Positions 37,575-47,802 are shown, numbered from the stretch's first letter. The stretch is 64,000 nucleotides of DNA from Blastocatellia bacterium (GCA_026985075.1 JALSQX010000010.1:1-64000), one strand, 5' to 3'. Numbers and translations: made by a program. Notes: generated by a model from the sequence alone, not told the origin.

Positions 37575-39095
37575 TCACGGCTCGCTCAATGGGAGATCGA
37601 CGGTCATCGGGTGATGATCAGAGAGCCTCAAACGGGCGTTCAGTTCGCCGAGCGTTCGACCGAAGTGTGGGGCGAAGCGATAACTCCCCAACGAGTCGTG
37701 AGGATCTCGAATATAAGGTTTGACCAGAATCCAATCCAGTTTTCGCCGCCCGATCGGCCCCCACGCTCCTGGGGATTCACTGGTGGGGACGAATCCGCAC
37801 ATCGAGCGCTGATTGGAGTTGGCCAGCCGCCCGGTCATGCGATTCGCCGAACGATCGCCATCCCCACGAAAGTCAAAGCATCGACCATCCCGAAACCGGA
37901 AGTGTTCCACCTCCTGGAAGAGACCATGCTCCTCGTTGTTCCCGAGAACTCCGGGATGAGTGGGGTCTCGCTCGACGAGCCACAAGTGGGAGAATCCCCT
38001 CAAGAGATCATGCACCCATCCGAGCGCTGGTCCCACCTTGGGCGCGACGCGACTCCACCATTCGCCGCTGGCCACGAGTCTCAACAGATAGCGGTGAATC
38101 GCCCCCGGCGTCGCATCCCGCCCCGTAGTATTGAGATCGCCGGCCAGGATGACCGGATGGGTCACGTGGTAGAGTTCGGCGAGGAGTTCGCGCATCTGCA
38201 GGCGGCGAATGAATGGCCGCGCCCGCGTCTCCAGATGAGTGGCGACCACAGTGACTCTGCGCTCGGGAAGGTCGGGGACCTCGATCTCGACGATGAGGGC
38301 CATGCGGCCTCCACGGCGCAACTGACAGTAAGACATCGCCCGCCAGAAGGGGGTCGCAGACTGAGGCGATGGACCGGGGAGAGGGAGACAAGAGAACAGC
38401 TCTTTCTCCTGCGCGTACCAGTCGTACCCTTGATGCGTGAATCGCAGGATGCGAGCGCTCCGGATCGGATACCGGCTCAGGACAGCATTGCCATGTAACG
38501 CACGAAGCTGCCGAGTCTCGGCCTTCAGGCGATCGGTCTGGTGATCGCCAACGCCGTTCGCGATCAAGGGAGACAGAGGTGGGAGAGATGGATGAACGTC
38601 GATTGCCTGGAGAGAGACTTCGACAAACTCCACGCCGAACGCATAATTCATATTGAGCACGCCGGCGAATTCTCGAGCGACGTCCCGACAGCCACTCCGC
38701 GGCAGGCCGAGGTCAACTTCATTGAGAATGAGAAGGTCCACGGCGCGCAGCAGTTGGAGCGCCTCGGCCAATGCTTCCCGCCGGCGTCCAGGAAGACGGT
38801 TTCGCTCCACCCGGCGGATGAACTCCGCGGGTTCGCTGAGCGCCCACCGCATCTCGTCGAATCGCACCCCCTGAGCAATGTTCCAAAAGGCAACGCGAAG
38901 AACGGGTCCCAGCCGGGGATGGGTCGGACGAAGAGGTCGAGCGCCCTGCTGGGAAGCCTCATTGCTGATCACCGGCGTAGTCAGCAGGTTCTCCAATTTC
39001 GCCTGGAGGGCCGGTGATGGCTCATCCACCATTCCCAGTTCGATCAATTCTTCTGCGGTCAGCCACTCTGGCGCCTGATACGTCACGACTCTCAT
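37575..39095 (-). CDS. Endonuclease/exonuclease/phosphatase (EEP) family protein
   Basis: 506 residues. The EEP fold is marked by VLRVAFWNIAQGVRFDEMRW (first strand with N), DLLILNEVDLGLPRSG (the N-E-V-D metal ligand), VVATHLETRARPFIRRLQMREL, HPVILAGDLNTTGRD (G-D-L-N), LDWILVKP and SDHHPMTVDLPL (the S-D-H end). This set is that of a metal-dependent phosphodiesterase/phosphatase or DNase. An N-terminal 60-residue part (TAEELIELGMVDEPSPALQAKLENLLTTPVI) precedes the domain, and there is an insert around residues 170-260. The substrate is not known. No signal peptide. It stands alone between alaS and a divergent transglutaminase-like gene. Confidence 0.8.
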   Translation of the reverse strand: MRVVTYQAPEWLTAEELIELGMVDEPSPALQAKLENLLTTPVISNEASQQGARPLRPTHPRLGPVLRVAFWNIAQGVRFDEMRWALSEPAEFIRRVERNRLPGRRREALAEALQLLRAVDLLILNEVDLGLPRSGCRDVAREFAGVLNMNYAFGVEFVEVSLQAIDVHPSLPPLSPLIANGVGDHQTDRLKAETRQLRALHGNAVLSRYPIRSARILRFTHQGYDWYAQEKELFSCLPLPGPSPQSATPFWRAMSYCQLRRGGRMALIVEIEVPDLPERRVTVVATHLETRARPFIRRLQMRELLAELYHVTHPVILAGDLNTTGRDATPGAIHRYLLRLVASGEWWSRVAPKVGPALGWVHDLLRGFSHLWLVERDPTHPGVLGNNEEHGLFQEVEHFRFRDGRCFDFRGDGDRSANRMTGRLANSNQRSMCGFVPTSESPGAWGPIGRRKLDWILVKPYIRDPHDSLGSYRFAPHFGRTLGELNARLRLSDHHPMTVDLPLSEP

Positions 39096-39348
39096 TCTCC
39101 ATCCTCGCGCGATCGTTGATGGTGACGGTCACGCCTGAACTGACATCCTGCTCCTCCCGTCGATGTATCATAGTGAGTCTGGTCGATGAGGGCCAGTGAA
39201 GTTTTTCGTCAGAAGGACGCCCGCTCGAGTATTCTGTACAGGCCTGCGTTCTGGCCGCCGGATGACCGGGAGGAGCATCGTGGGGTTGATCACAGGCGAG
39301 GTCTCCCGTTAAGCTTTGATTCTAGGCTGGCATATTGAGGGGTGAACC

Positions 39349-40038
39349 ATGAAAAGCTCCAAAGAAGACATGCGCCCGTATCTTGAGCCGACGCGATTCA
39401 TCGATAGTGATTCCAGAGAGGTCATCGCATTCGCGCAACATACCACCAGAGGAGTTCCATCCGATACGGAGAAGGCCGTCGCCCTCTATTATCGGGTGCG
39501 GGATGACATTCGCTATGATCCCTATCACATCGATTTCTCGCCCGAGGCGTTGCGAGCCAGCACAGTGTTGCGGAGGAAATCAGGATTCTGCGTGGAAAAA
39601 GCCATTGTGCTGGCAGCCTCCGCTCGAGCTGTCGGCATTCCCGGCCGTCTGGGATTCGCCATCGTTCGCAACCACTTGACGACCGAGCGTCTGCGACAGC
39701 GCATGAAGACGGACGTGTTCGTTTTTCACGGGTTCACCGAGCTCTTTCTGGAAGGGCGATGGGTGAAAGCCACGCCGGTGTTCAATCTCTCTCTCTGCCA
39801 GCGATTTGGTGTCCCGCCGCTGGAATTCGACGGTCGGCGCGACTCCATCTTTCATCCTTTCGATCGGCACGGGCACAAGTACATGGAATACCTCTACGAC
39901 TACGGGCGATTCGCTGACCTCCCCTACGAGTTGATGGTTCATGAATTCAGAAAGCATTATCCACAATTCTTCGCAGAGGGTGTCGCTCTGGAAGGCGACT
40001 TCGAGGCGGATGCTTCCCGAGCCAGCCTGGAACCATAA
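39349..40038 (+). CDS. Transglutaminase-like cysteine protein
   Basis: 229 residues. The transglutaminase fold is shown by AVALYYRVRDDIRYDPYHIDF, the nucleophile cysteine in LRRKSGFCVEKAIVLAASARAVGIPGRLGFAIV, and the histidine in FVFHGFTELFLEGRWVKATPVFN. The third catalytic residue, usually the Asp of a W-x-x-x-D-P-T motif, is replaced by ATP, as in one sub-branch of the COG1305-like proteins. It has no signal peptide, so it probably acts in the cytoplasm as a peptidase or peptide-modifying enzyme. GGGG lies before the ATG. A small gene follows 23 bases later, so the two probably form an operon. Confidence 0.85.
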   Translation: MKSSKEDMRPYLEPTRFIDSDSREVIAFAQHTTRGVPSDTEKAVALYYRVRDDIRYDPYHIDFSPEALRASTVLRRKSGFCVEKAIVLAASARAVGIPGRLGFAIVRNHLTTERLRQRMKTDVFVFHGFTELFLEGRWVKATPVFNLSLCQRFGVPPLEFDGRRDSIFHPFDRHGHKYMEYLYDYGRFADLPYELMVHEFRKHYPQFFAEGVALEGDFEADASRASLEP

Positions 40039-40061
40039 GACATCTTGTTGAGACCTCTCCG

Positions 40062-40343
40062 ATGAATGAAGAGAACGATAAACCACCGGAAGAGTCCGTC
40101 CCTCGAATGACGCTCGTCCACGAGCAACTGGACGAAGCAATGAAGGCGCACCGGGTGGCCGAGGATCTTCGGGCCAAAGGCTATCGCTTTTACGAAGCGG
40201 ACGATATCTTCGATCCCATTCGCTTCATCATCTATCGTGATGGGCGCTTCCTGCGTCTCGCTCTGCGACCGAGCGAAGAAGCCGATCTCATCGCCATCGT
40301 CACCGAGGATGGTGTTCGCTATGTTCAACGTAGCCAGCGATGA
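40062..40343 (+). CDS. Small conserved-looking protein downstream of the transglutaminase-like gene
   Basis: 93 residues. Acidic N-terminus, then LVHEQLDEAMKAHRVAEDLRAKGYRFYEADDIFDPIRFIIYRDGRFLRLALRPSEEADLIAIVTEDGVRYV. The second half has two beta-rich stretches and may be a small alpha/beta fold. No family recognised. It lies 23 bases after the transglutaminase-like gene on the same strand and probably shares its mRNA. No strong ribosome site is seen before the ATG, so coupling is likely. The gene ends convergent with hyuB. Confidence 0.5.
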   Translation: MNEENDKPPEESVPRMTLVHEQLDEAMKAHRVAEDLRAKGYRFYEADDIFDPIRFIIYRDGRFLRLALRPSEEADLIAIVTEDGVRYVQRSQR

Positions 40344-40457
40344 GGAAGTCGGCTGAGGGATCTTTTATTGAGCCGGGATGGTCATCGGCGACATCATTCC
40401 CCTAACGAGAGAGAGCACAGTTTCATGATCCGTCGATGGGGGGACGCCGTAATTCAA

Positions 40458-40582
40458 CAGAAGACGGAGATCTTTTCATCTGCCAAGCTTGCTTCGCCCG
40501 AGAAGGCGAGCCTTTCAGCGTGCACGCCCAGACGCTTCACGGGCAGTCTCGATGCTCGGAATCAGAAGAACGGAGATCTTTT
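40458..40582. repeat. Direct repeat at the 3' end of hyuB
   Basis: CAGAAGACGGAGATCTTTT (40458-40476) and CAGAAGAACGGAGATCTTTT (40563-40582) are copies about 105 bases apart, differing by one inserted A. The first copy lies just beyond the hyuB stop codon, the second inside its last codons. The gap between also holds GGCTCGCC-like and GCTTCGCC-like stem halves. Confidence 0.5.
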
Positions 40583-42330
40583 TTCCTCTCCCGCCGTTTC
40601 CTCGCCCTCAGAGCAATTGTCGCTTCTGTGTCTATGCTCAGATCGGTTTCGTTAATGATCACGCCATAGATATGGCGAGCCTGCTCTATGGAGATGAGCT
40701 CCTCCCTCACATCCTCAAGCACACGTTGGGGCTCTCTCTCCAGAGGATCACCCCACCCTCCGCCACCTCCCGTCCTGATACTCACGATATCTCCGCGATT
40801 CAGTTTGTGTGCCGCTACTTTTCTCGTTCGGAAAGGCGGTCTTCCTTCGCTCAAGAGCAGCACATAGTTGAGCGTTCCAGATTGTCCTCCCTCCATTCCC
40901 CAAGGGGGGATTCTCGCTCTGTTGATGTCTGTTGTGAGCTCAGCCCGACTATTGAGTATCCGATAATCCTTGATGATGCCCAATCCCCCACGGAATTGAC
41001 CATGCCCAACGCCATCCTCGGTATTCAACGCATACCGCTCGACCAGGATAGGATATCGTGTTTCGAGAACCTCAATGCTCGCCGCGAACGTCTCGCCATC
41101 GGCGAAGCTGACCAAGGCGCTTTCGCCATCCATATCACAACCAGCCCCCCATCCACCGGGATTCGGCTCCACGAGCGCGAAGGCCTCTCCCGTCTCATCA
41201 TGCATTCCAGCGATGATCTCAGCGACGACGCTCAGAAAATGACCCGCAGTCAGTCGATCCTTGGCGTGTGGGGCAAGCGCCTTCCACACCAAGTCGGCCG
41301 CATAGGTTAACGCCTCCCAATACACTGAGACGGGGGCAGGTCGTTGCGCATTGAATACCGTTCCCTCGGGGGCGATGACCTTCAACGGAGCAACAAGACC
41401 TTGGTTATATCGCGCGTGAGGATCGATGAGCGCCATGTAGACGACGCGGACAGCAGCAACCGTTGCCGGATAGGTCGTGTTTAACGAGAAAGGCAGTTGC
41501 GGTGAGTTCCCGCTGAAGTCGACTTTGAATTCATCATCGGTGATCTCAATATCCACATGGATGGGCAATGGTTGATCATCGGGACCACCCTCATCCATGA
41601 AATCCTCTGCTCGGAAGTGACCTTTAGGCAACTCTTTCATCCGAGTCTTGGCGATCTGTTCTCCCGTATGGAGGATTCTTTCGATGGCCGCAAAATATGT
41701 ATGTAACCCATATTTCGCGATGATCTTTTCGACGCGCCTGACGGCGACCCGGAGACCCGCCACCTGAGCTTCCATGTCTCCGAGCACCTGATCAGGGATT
41801 CGGGAATTCACCCTCAGGATATCGAGGATGTCCCGGTTCGGTCTTCCTTGAATGAACACCTTACAGGGAGGAATTTGCAGGCCTTCTTGATAGATCTCCG
41901 TTCGGCCAGGTCCCCAACTCCCAAAGCTGATTCCACCGATGTCGTTCCAGTGCCCCTTGCTGGCAGCAAAGGCGACGAGGCGATCTCCATAAAAAATGGG
42001 AGCGACCAGACCAATATCATTCAGGTGCGTCCCCGAGATATAGGGATCATTGAGAATGACCACATCACCCGGCTCAAAGTCGTCCCCAAACTTGGCCAGG
42101 ACACCTTTGACCGTGAAGTCGAAGATACCGATGAAGAGTGGAATGCCCGTCGCTTGAGCAATGACATCACCTCGTGCATCGGTAATCGCGGTGGAGAAAT
42201 CGAGTACATCATAGATAATGGGACTCTTGGCCGTTCTCGCCGTTACGGCGAACATCTCTTCCGCCGCATAGATTAACGCATTCTGCAGAATGCTGAGCGT
42301 GAACGGATCACTCTCGGCTCTGAAACCCAT
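40537..42330 (-). CDS. hyuB: Hydantoinase/oxoprolinase B-type subunit (HyuB-like)
   Basis: 597 residues. The HyuB family signature is plain: DPFTLSILQNALIYAAEEMFAVTARTAKSPIIYDVLDFSTAITDARGDVIAQATGIPLFIG at the N-terminus, GDVVILNDPYISGTHLNDIGLVAPIFY, AFAASKGHWNDIGGISFGSWG and, near the C-terminus, GGGGGWGDPLEREP. With HyuA it forms ATP-dependent amide-ring-opening enzymes (N-methylhydantoinase, 5-oxoprolinase) or parts of acetone carboxylase; no acetone carboxylase gamma gene is here, so a hydantoinase/oxoprolinase-like role is favoured. It starts two bases after hyuA ends. The C-terminal tail after KRRERKK is poorly conserved-looking. Confidence 0.9.
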   Translation of the reverse strand: MGFRAESDPFTLSILQNALIYAAEEMFAVTARTAKSPIIYDVLDFSTAITDARGDVIAQATGIPLFIGIFDFTVKGVLAKFGDDFEPGDVVILNDPYISGTHLNDIGLVAPIFYGDRLVAFAASKGHWNDIGGISFGSWGPGRTEIYQEGLQIPPCKVFIQGRPNRDILDILRVNSRIPDQVLGDMEAQVAGLRVAVRRVEKIIAKYGLHTYFAAIERILHTGEQIAKTRMKELPKGHFRAEDFMDEGGPDDQPLPIHVDIEITDDEFKVDFSGNSPQLPFSLNTTYPATVAAVRVVYMALIDPHARYNQGLVAPLKVIAPEGTVFNAQRPAPVSVYWEALTYAADLVWKALAPHAKDRLTAGHFLSVVAEIIAGMHDETGEAFALVEPNPGGWGAGCDMDGESALVSFADGETFAASIEVLETRYPILVERYALNTEDGVGHGQFRGGLGIIKDYRILNSRAELTTDINRARIPPWGMEGGQSGTLNYVLLLSEGRPPFRTRKVAAHKLNRGDIVSIRTGGGGGWGDPLEREPQRVLEDVREELISIEQARHIYGVIINETDLSIDTEATIALRARKRRERKKDLRSSDSEHRDCP

Positions 42331-42331
42331 A

Positions 42332-44404
42332 TTATGCCCTCCTGAGGATGAGATGACCGAATGCGTCTATCGAAGCGGTGAATGACTCGGGGATGACTAT
42401 TGTGCTCGTTGGTTCTTCGACAATAGCAGGACCGGTCAATTGGCCCTCTGGCGGAAGGAGGTTTCGTCTATATATTGGCGTTGTGATGCGTCTCTCCCCT
42501 CCCCAATATACATCCCTCTCCTCACGCATCGCTTCCTCTACACTCTTCGTGGTGGTCTCCCATCTCTTCATTCGAGGTTTTCCCACACTGACGACGCCGG
42601 TGACCCGAAGGTTCACCAGTTCGACCGGACTATCCAACCTGAATCCATATTCCCGCTCATGATACTGTTCGAATGTGGATCTCACTTGTACCACATCTCG
42701 CTCCGTGATGTCTCCTCCAGTCACCGGTACCCTTATTGTGTGTTCCTGCCCATAATAACGGAGATCTGCCGTTCTTTGCAGAAGAATCCCTTCGGTGATC
42801 CCTTCATCGCGATATATGCGCATGACCTCATTTTCGAGTGCCTTGTAAGTGCGGCGAATGAGCTCCTCAACCCCAGCCGAATCGAGCCGCGTGACCATCG
42901 TCTGTACGACGTTATGCTTCAAATCGCTCATCAACAAGCCCCACGCCGAGAAGTTTCCGGGAGGAATAGCCGGAATGATCACTTTGGGTATCTCCAATTC
43001 CTCGGCGATAAACGCAGCGAACATGGGACCAGAGCCTCCGTGGGCGATGAGCGTGAAATCCCGAGGGTCATAGCCCCGTTGAACCGAAATCAACCTCAAT
43101 AGCTGAGCGGCATTGTCATTAGCAATCCGGATGATGGCGAAGGCGGCTTCAACGGGATCGATTTTGAAATGTTCGGCGATCGTCCGTAGCGACTGTTCAG
43201 CCAACGATGGCTGCAACCGATACGCCCCACCGAGAAAATACTCGCTGTTGAGAAATCCCACCGTGACGTAGGCATCCGTCAGTGTGGGTTGTGTTCCCCC
43301 CCGACCATAACACGCCGGACCCGGGATGGCCCCCGCGCTCAGAGGGCCGACTCGCAGGTTCCCCACCTCATCGAGCCAGGCGACGCTTCCCCCACCATTC
43401 CCAACCTCAACAATATCTACGACCGGAACTTTCACCGGATAGCCGGGTGAGTACTCATCTCTTTCAATGGCATAATCGGTCGTGAATTTCACGTGTAATC
43501 CTTCCACCAGACTGGCCTTGGTTGTCGTACTCCCCCCATCCAGGGCGATGATATTTTTTTCGCCTAGGAGCTCAGCCAATACCGTTGCTCCCACGACACC
43601 GGCGACGGGACCCGACTCGACAGTCTCGATAGGACGCTTCTTGACATATTCGAATGAGCTCACGCCACCACTTGAGAGCATCATATAAAGCGTTCCCGTC
43701 ATCCCAAGCTGTCGGAATTCGCGCGTGAGTTTATCCAGGTATCCTTCCATCAAGGGCATGACGTAGGCATTGAGCACGCACGTATTGGTTCGTTCGTACT
43801 CCTTCCACTCTCTCGTCACATCGCTCGAAATACTGAGGTAGAGACGAGATTGGGGATGCCTCTCTTTTTGAACTCGAGAGATGAACGCCAGTGCCTTCTT
43901 CTCATTAGTTGGATTCACATAGCTGTTGATGAAGGAAATGGCTATCGCGTCCACGCCTTCGCGCCACAGCCGTTCACACGCCGCCAAGAGCTCCGCCTCA
44001 TTCACGTCTCTCTCGATCTTGCCGTCGGCCAAGGTTCGCTCATCAACTTCAAGCCGCCTGTGTCGGGGCACGAAGCTCCTGGGCTTCTTGTATCGCAGGT
44101 TGAAGATATCCCGGCGATTCGATCTCTGAATGGCCAATACATCACGAAAGCCTTTTGTTGTGATGAGCCCGACTTTCGCTCCTCGTCTCTGCACAATAGC
44201 GTTGATGACGAGCGTTTGACCATGCAAGAGTTGACTCACCTGCCTGGCATCGACCTTGCTGAGTTGGAATACCTCCTTTACGCCCTCAGCAAGATCCTGG
44301 GGAGTGGTCTGTGTCTTCGACCAGATCATTTGACCGGTCTGCTCGTCTATGGCCACGAGGTCGACGAATCCTCCTCCAATATCGATGGCCATTCTGAAGG
44401 GCAT
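42332..44404 (-). CDS. hyuA: Hydantoinase/oxoprolinase A-type subunit (HyuA-like)
   Basis: 690 residues. The ATP-binding fold of hydantoinase A/5-oxoprolinase is seen in FRMAIDIGGGFVDLVAIDEQTGQMIWSKTQTT, LLHGQTLVINAIVQRRGAKVGLITTKGFRDVLAIQRSNR (actin-like region), GPVAGVVGATVLAELLGEKNIIALDGGSTTTKASLVEG and GPLSAGAIPGPACYGRGG. It hydrolyses ATP to open a cyclic amide together with HyuB. The substrate is unknown. AAGGAGGAG precedes the ATG. It lies 212 bases after the TonB receptor gene on the same strand and directly before hyuB. Confidence 0.92.
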   Translation of the reverse strand: MPFRMAIDIGGGFVDLVAIDEQTGQMIWSKTQTTPQDLAEGVKEVFQLSKVDARQVSQLLHGQTLVINAIVQRRGAKVGLITTKGFRDVLAIQRSNRRDIFNLRYKKPRSFVPRHRRLEVDERTLADGKIERDVNEAELLAACERLWREGVDAIAISFINSYVNPTNEKKALAFISRVQKERHPQSRLYLSISSDVTREWKEYERTNTCVLNAYVMPLMEGYLDKLTREFRQLGMTGTLYMMLSSGGVSSFEYVKKRPIETVESGPVAGVVGATVLAELLGEKNIIALDGGSTTTKASLVEGLHVKFTTDYAIERDEYSPGYPVKVPVVDIVEVGNGGGSVAWLDEVGNLRVGPLSAGAIPGPACYGRGGTQPTLTDAYVTVGFLNSEYFLGGAYRLQPSLAEQSLRTIAEHFKIDPVEAAFAIIRIANDNAAQLLRLISVQRGYDPRDFTLIAHGGSGPMFAAFIAEELEIPKVIIPAIPPGNFSAWGLLMSDLKHNVVQTMVTRLDSAGVEELIRRTYKALENEVMRIYRDEGITEGILLQRTADLRYYGQEHTIRVPVTGGDITERDVVQVRSTFEQYHEREYGFRLDSPVELVNLRVTGVVSVGKPRMKRWETTTKSVEEAMREERDVYWGGERRITTPIYRRNLLPPEGQLTGPAIVEEPTSTIVIPESFTASIDAFGHLILRRA

Positions 44405-44616
44405 ATCTCCTCCTTCACGTTTTCGTGACGGGTGATGAGGAATCTTTAAGGATTCCCCTCACCCGGTCGCCTTTTTGATGATCGCTCACTTGGGGAGCGA
44501 TCCAGAAGGCCGAGATCCCCGGAGAACCACTCCGGTCGTACGCTCCCCCCCTTTTGACTCTCACCAATGGGCGTCGCATCTCTCGTGAAGAGAAAGCAGC
44601 CCACCGCTCATCCTTT

Positions 44617-47600
44617 CTAGAATGCGAGCTTCAATCCGAATTGAATTTGACGCGCATTCGTTGAAGTAGAGAGGATCGTTCCGAACAACGGGGAATTGAG
44701 CGTATTCACCGGATTGCCAAAGTTGGTATGATTGAAGATGTTAAAAATCTCGGCGCTGAAATCGAGATGCGCTCGCTCGCCCAATGGGATCCTCTTTTTG
44801 AATGCGACGTCGAAGTTCACGATCCCCGGTCCACGAAATACATTACGCCCCAGAGGGACATCTCCGGTCACCGAGAGCACGCCGCTGGGATCGAGGTATT
44901 GCCGGTTATTGGCTCCCCGACCGGGGACGAGAGCATTGTCGGCTCGAGCTCCGGGTAAGACGCGCGCGCGATCATTGGCCACCCCATCGCCATTATTATC
45001 AATTCCACTCAATACGTCGAAGGGAAGCCCATCATAAAACGATGTGATACCACTGATCGTCCAATCGCCCACCAGTGCTTTCACCCAACCGGGCCACTCC
45101 TTGCCAAATCGACGCCCTCTCCCAAACGGAAGTTCATAGATGTAGTTTATGACCGCCGAGTGGGTGATATCAAAATCCGACACGCCGCGGTTCTCACCGA
45201 GATCGAACTGGTTCGTCGGGATGCTCCCGATTCCTCCCGGTTGAAATGTCGTGATGGCTGAAGAAATATCATCGATCGACTTCGCATACACATAGGTCCC
45301 TTGAATGGCAAACCCATGTATGAATCGTCGGTTCACTTCAATCCTTAACCCGTGATAGATCGAATCCGCCTTTGTCTCAGTCAAGTCGATGACCGAAAAC
45401 GAAGGATTGGGGCGCGGTCCCGTGAATCCCGCATCGAAATTCGGCCTTCGCGTAAACCAGATTTTTGTTCCCTTATTCCCAATGTAGCTGATGCGCAGGA
45501 CGGTGTTTGGCTCAAGCTCTCGCTCGATCGTCAGATTCCAATACTGTACATATGGATTAACATTCGACGGATTAAAAACATTCAGGTTTGGAGGAACCAC
45601 GCTCGTTTCCGGTGTTGCTCTGGTCCCGAACCGCTGCGCCACAATCGTCGTGGATTGGGCGAAAGGAGGATTGAATCGAGAGAGCCGAATGAGCTCCAAG
45701 AACGGGCGAGCATAGCTTATGCCGTAGGCCGCTTTGATGACCACCTTGCTACGTCTGCCGAATGGTAGCCAGGCTATCCCCAGGTTCGGCGCGAAATTGT
45801 TCTTATCGAACTTGGAAAAATCGAACCGATCCACGCCTACCAAGGCGAGTTGGGAGATATTGGCATCGTTGATATCGCCATTTTCGACCGGGCTTCCATT
45901 GACTACCGGATAGGCATTACTCATGAGATCGTTCACCTCATCAATAGGCGTTTGTAGCGAGTACAGGATGCCGTAATTGAGCGTCAACGTTGGCGTCACC
46001 TGGAAACGATCCTGAACGTAAGCCGAGAATTCGGTGAAGCGATAGCCGCGCAATGGCGTGGGAGGACGGATGAAGAGATTCTCGTTCTGAAACAGAAACG
46101 TTCCCGTCGTCAATCCGAACGTACTCTCGTCAAACGGCGGCCCAAAGCCACTAAAGAAGGTGAACGGCCTGATCGTATCCCCATTGAACCAATTGACCTG
46201 GTACCGAGCGATCGTGCCTCCCAGGTTCAATGTGTGTCTCCCTGTGGTGACCGATAATATGTCGTTCCATTCAAACACATTCTGGCTGCGGAATCTGGGG
46301 ATGAAGGGGAGCGCTCCCACAAAGGTCAATCCCGTGCCAAACGGAAAGATGAAGGGAATGCCATTCGGTGAATCGGACGTAGGAGCGAATCCCAACGCCA
46401 CGAGCTCGGGTGGCGTTGGCTCGCCGAAGAAGGCAAAGCGGATGCGATTATAGGTGAAGCGGAATTCGTTGACCTTGGTCGAAGAGAGCGTCGTCGTCAC
46501 GTTCACCAACATATTCTGGAACCGCCAGTTGAAACCGAGATTCCCCGGCCTGACGCCGGTACGGAAGGTCACCCCCGGGAAGCTCTCACCATCGCTGAAG
46601 TTGTATCGAAACGTCGCCTGTGTGTTCTCCGTCATCTGGTGATCTGTCCGCACAAGGAACTGATCCCGGTCTAACCCGAGATTGGTCGTGCTCGTCGCCG
46701 GAGCCACTAAATCATCAGGCCCGAATGTCCCCGGCGTCGGCCTTGGATAGGTGTGCGTGAAAATCTCCCTCAGATATCCGAATTCGGCCCCTCCTGGGAT
46801 GGCATCCAATAATCGCGGTGTGGGAACGACGGGCACAATCGTTTCAATGAGTCGCCGGCGGAATCCCTCATAATTGACGAAGAAGAAATCCTTCTCATTT
46901 CGAATCGGGAGTGGTCCCCCCAATGATCCCCCAAACTGATTGCGCCGGAATGGTGGGGGATCTTCCGGATCGAAGAAATTCCGAGCATCGAAGATGTCGT
47001 TTCTCACATACTCGAACAGGTCGCCATGATATTCGCTGCCCCCACTCCGGGTCGTGATGTTAATCGAATACCCGCCTGAGCCGGCCTGGCCCGGCAAGGG
47101 ATTCCCTTTCACAACGGTAAATTCCTTGACCGCATCATGGCTGATTCCAGATCCCTCCGTCGTGGTCATTGTTCCCCCAGACCACACGGGATCGTTGTAA
47201 TGGCCTCCATCGAGCGTGACGTGAACGAAGAATTGTCTCAAACCGTGGATGAATCCCCCCGTATCGGTGTTCGGAGAGGTCTCGGCCGTTGTGATTTCTG
47301 GAGGAGTTGCTCCCGCCTCAAGTCGCGTCAGCTCGGCCATGGCTTTGTTATTCAAAGGCATCTCTCTCATCTTGATTTCTGAGATGACGCCGCTGACTGT
47401 CGTGTCCGTTGGTCTGAGCACTTCCTCTCGCGCTTCTACGGTGATCTGCTCGGTGATCTCTCCCGGTTCGAGAGTGAAATCAACGACGACTTTGCTCTGC
47501 GTTTCGACAATCACTTCCGGACGTATTTGTGTTTTAAATCCGGGCATCGACGCTCTCAATTCATAGCGGCCAGGATCCACGAGCGTGAGAACATAGTAGC

Positions 47601-47802
47601 CCCGATCATTGGTCACCGTCTTTCGCGTCAAACCGGTTTCTAAATTCCTCGCCTCGATGGTACTCCCAGGAATGACTGCTCCCGTTTCGTCCGTGACCGT
47701 CCCAGAAATCTCACCTTTGTTCGTCGCTTGAGCCAGCACGGACTGAGCTCCCGCGACGACGCCCACTACAATGACGATGATTGACAGGATCCTTTTCATC
47801 AT
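44617..47802 (-). CDS. Oar-like TonB-dependent receptor with N-terminal carboxypeptidase-regulatory domain
   Basis: 1061 residues. A signal peptide (ILSIIVIVVGVVAGAQSVLAQA) precedes a carboxypeptidase-regulatory-like beta-sandwich (GEISGTVTDETGAVIPGSTIEARNLETGLTRKTVTNDRGYYVLTLVDPGRYELRASMPGF), a plug-like segment and a large outer-membrane barrel ending LDFSAEIFNIFNHTNFGNPVNTLNSPLFGTILSTSTNARQIQFGLKLAF with a terminal phenylalanine. This Oar-type architecture is abundant in acidobacteria. It takes up a ligand at the outer membrane with TonB energy. AAGGAGGAG lies before tandem ATGs at 47802 and 47799. It follows the GntR gene after 41 bases and precedes hyuA, so its substrate may feed HyuAB (inference). 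Confidence 0.9.
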   Translation of the reverse strand: MMKRILSIIVIVVGVVAGAQSVLAQATNKGEISGTVTDETGAVIPGSTIEARNLETGLTRKTVTNDRGYYVLTLVDPGRYELRASMPGFKTQIRPEVIVETQSKVVVDFTLEPGEITEQITVEAREEVLRPTDTTVSGVISEIKMREMPLNNKAMAELTRLEAGATPPEITTAETSPNTDTGGFIHGLRQFFVHVTLDGGHYNDPVWSGGTMTTTEGSGISHDAVKEFTVVKGNPLPGQAGSGGYSINITTRSGGSEYHGDLFEYVRNDIFDARNFFDPEDPPPFRRNQFGGSLGGPLPIRNEKDFFFVNYEGFRRRLIETIVPVVPTPRLLDAIPGGAEFGYLREIFTHTYPRPTPGTFGPDDLVAPATSTTNLGLDRDQFLVRTDHQMTENTQATFRYNFSDGESFPGVTFRTGVRPGNLGFNWRFQNMLVNVTTTLSSTKVNEFRFTYNRIRFAFFGEPTPPELVALGFAPTSDSPNGIPFIFPFGTGLTFVGALPFIPRFRSQNVFEWNDILSVTTGRHTLNLGGTIARYQVNWFNGDTIRPFTFFSGFGPPFDESTFGLTTGTFLFQNENLFIRPPTPLRGYRFTEFSAYVQDRFQVTPTLTLNYGILYSLQTPIDEVNDLMSNAYPVVNGSPVENGDINDANISQLALVGVDRFDFSKFDKNNFAPNLGIAWLPFGRRSKVVIKAAYGISYARPFLELIRLSRFNPPFAQSTTIVAQRFGTRATPETSVVPPNLNVFNPSNVNPYVQYWNLTIERELEPNTVLRISYIGNKGTKIWFTRRPNFDAGFTGPRPNPSFSVIDLTETKADSIYHGLRIEVNRRFIHGFAIQGTYVYAKSIDDISSAITTFQPGGIGSIPTNQFDLGENRGVSDFDITHSAVINYIYELPFGRGRRFGKEWPGWVKALVGDWTISGITSFYDGLPFDVLSGIDNNGDGVANDRARVLPGARADNALVPGRGANNRQYLDPSGVLSVTGDVPLGRNVFRGPGIVNFDVAFKKRIPLGERAHLDFSAEIFNIFNHTNFGNPVNTLNSPLFGTILSTSTNARQIQFGLKLAF

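Noticed and set aside
42332-44404. Acetone carboxylase instead of hydantoinase/oxoprolinase
   Set aside because: The gamma subunit gene, always present in acetone carboxylase operons, is absent.
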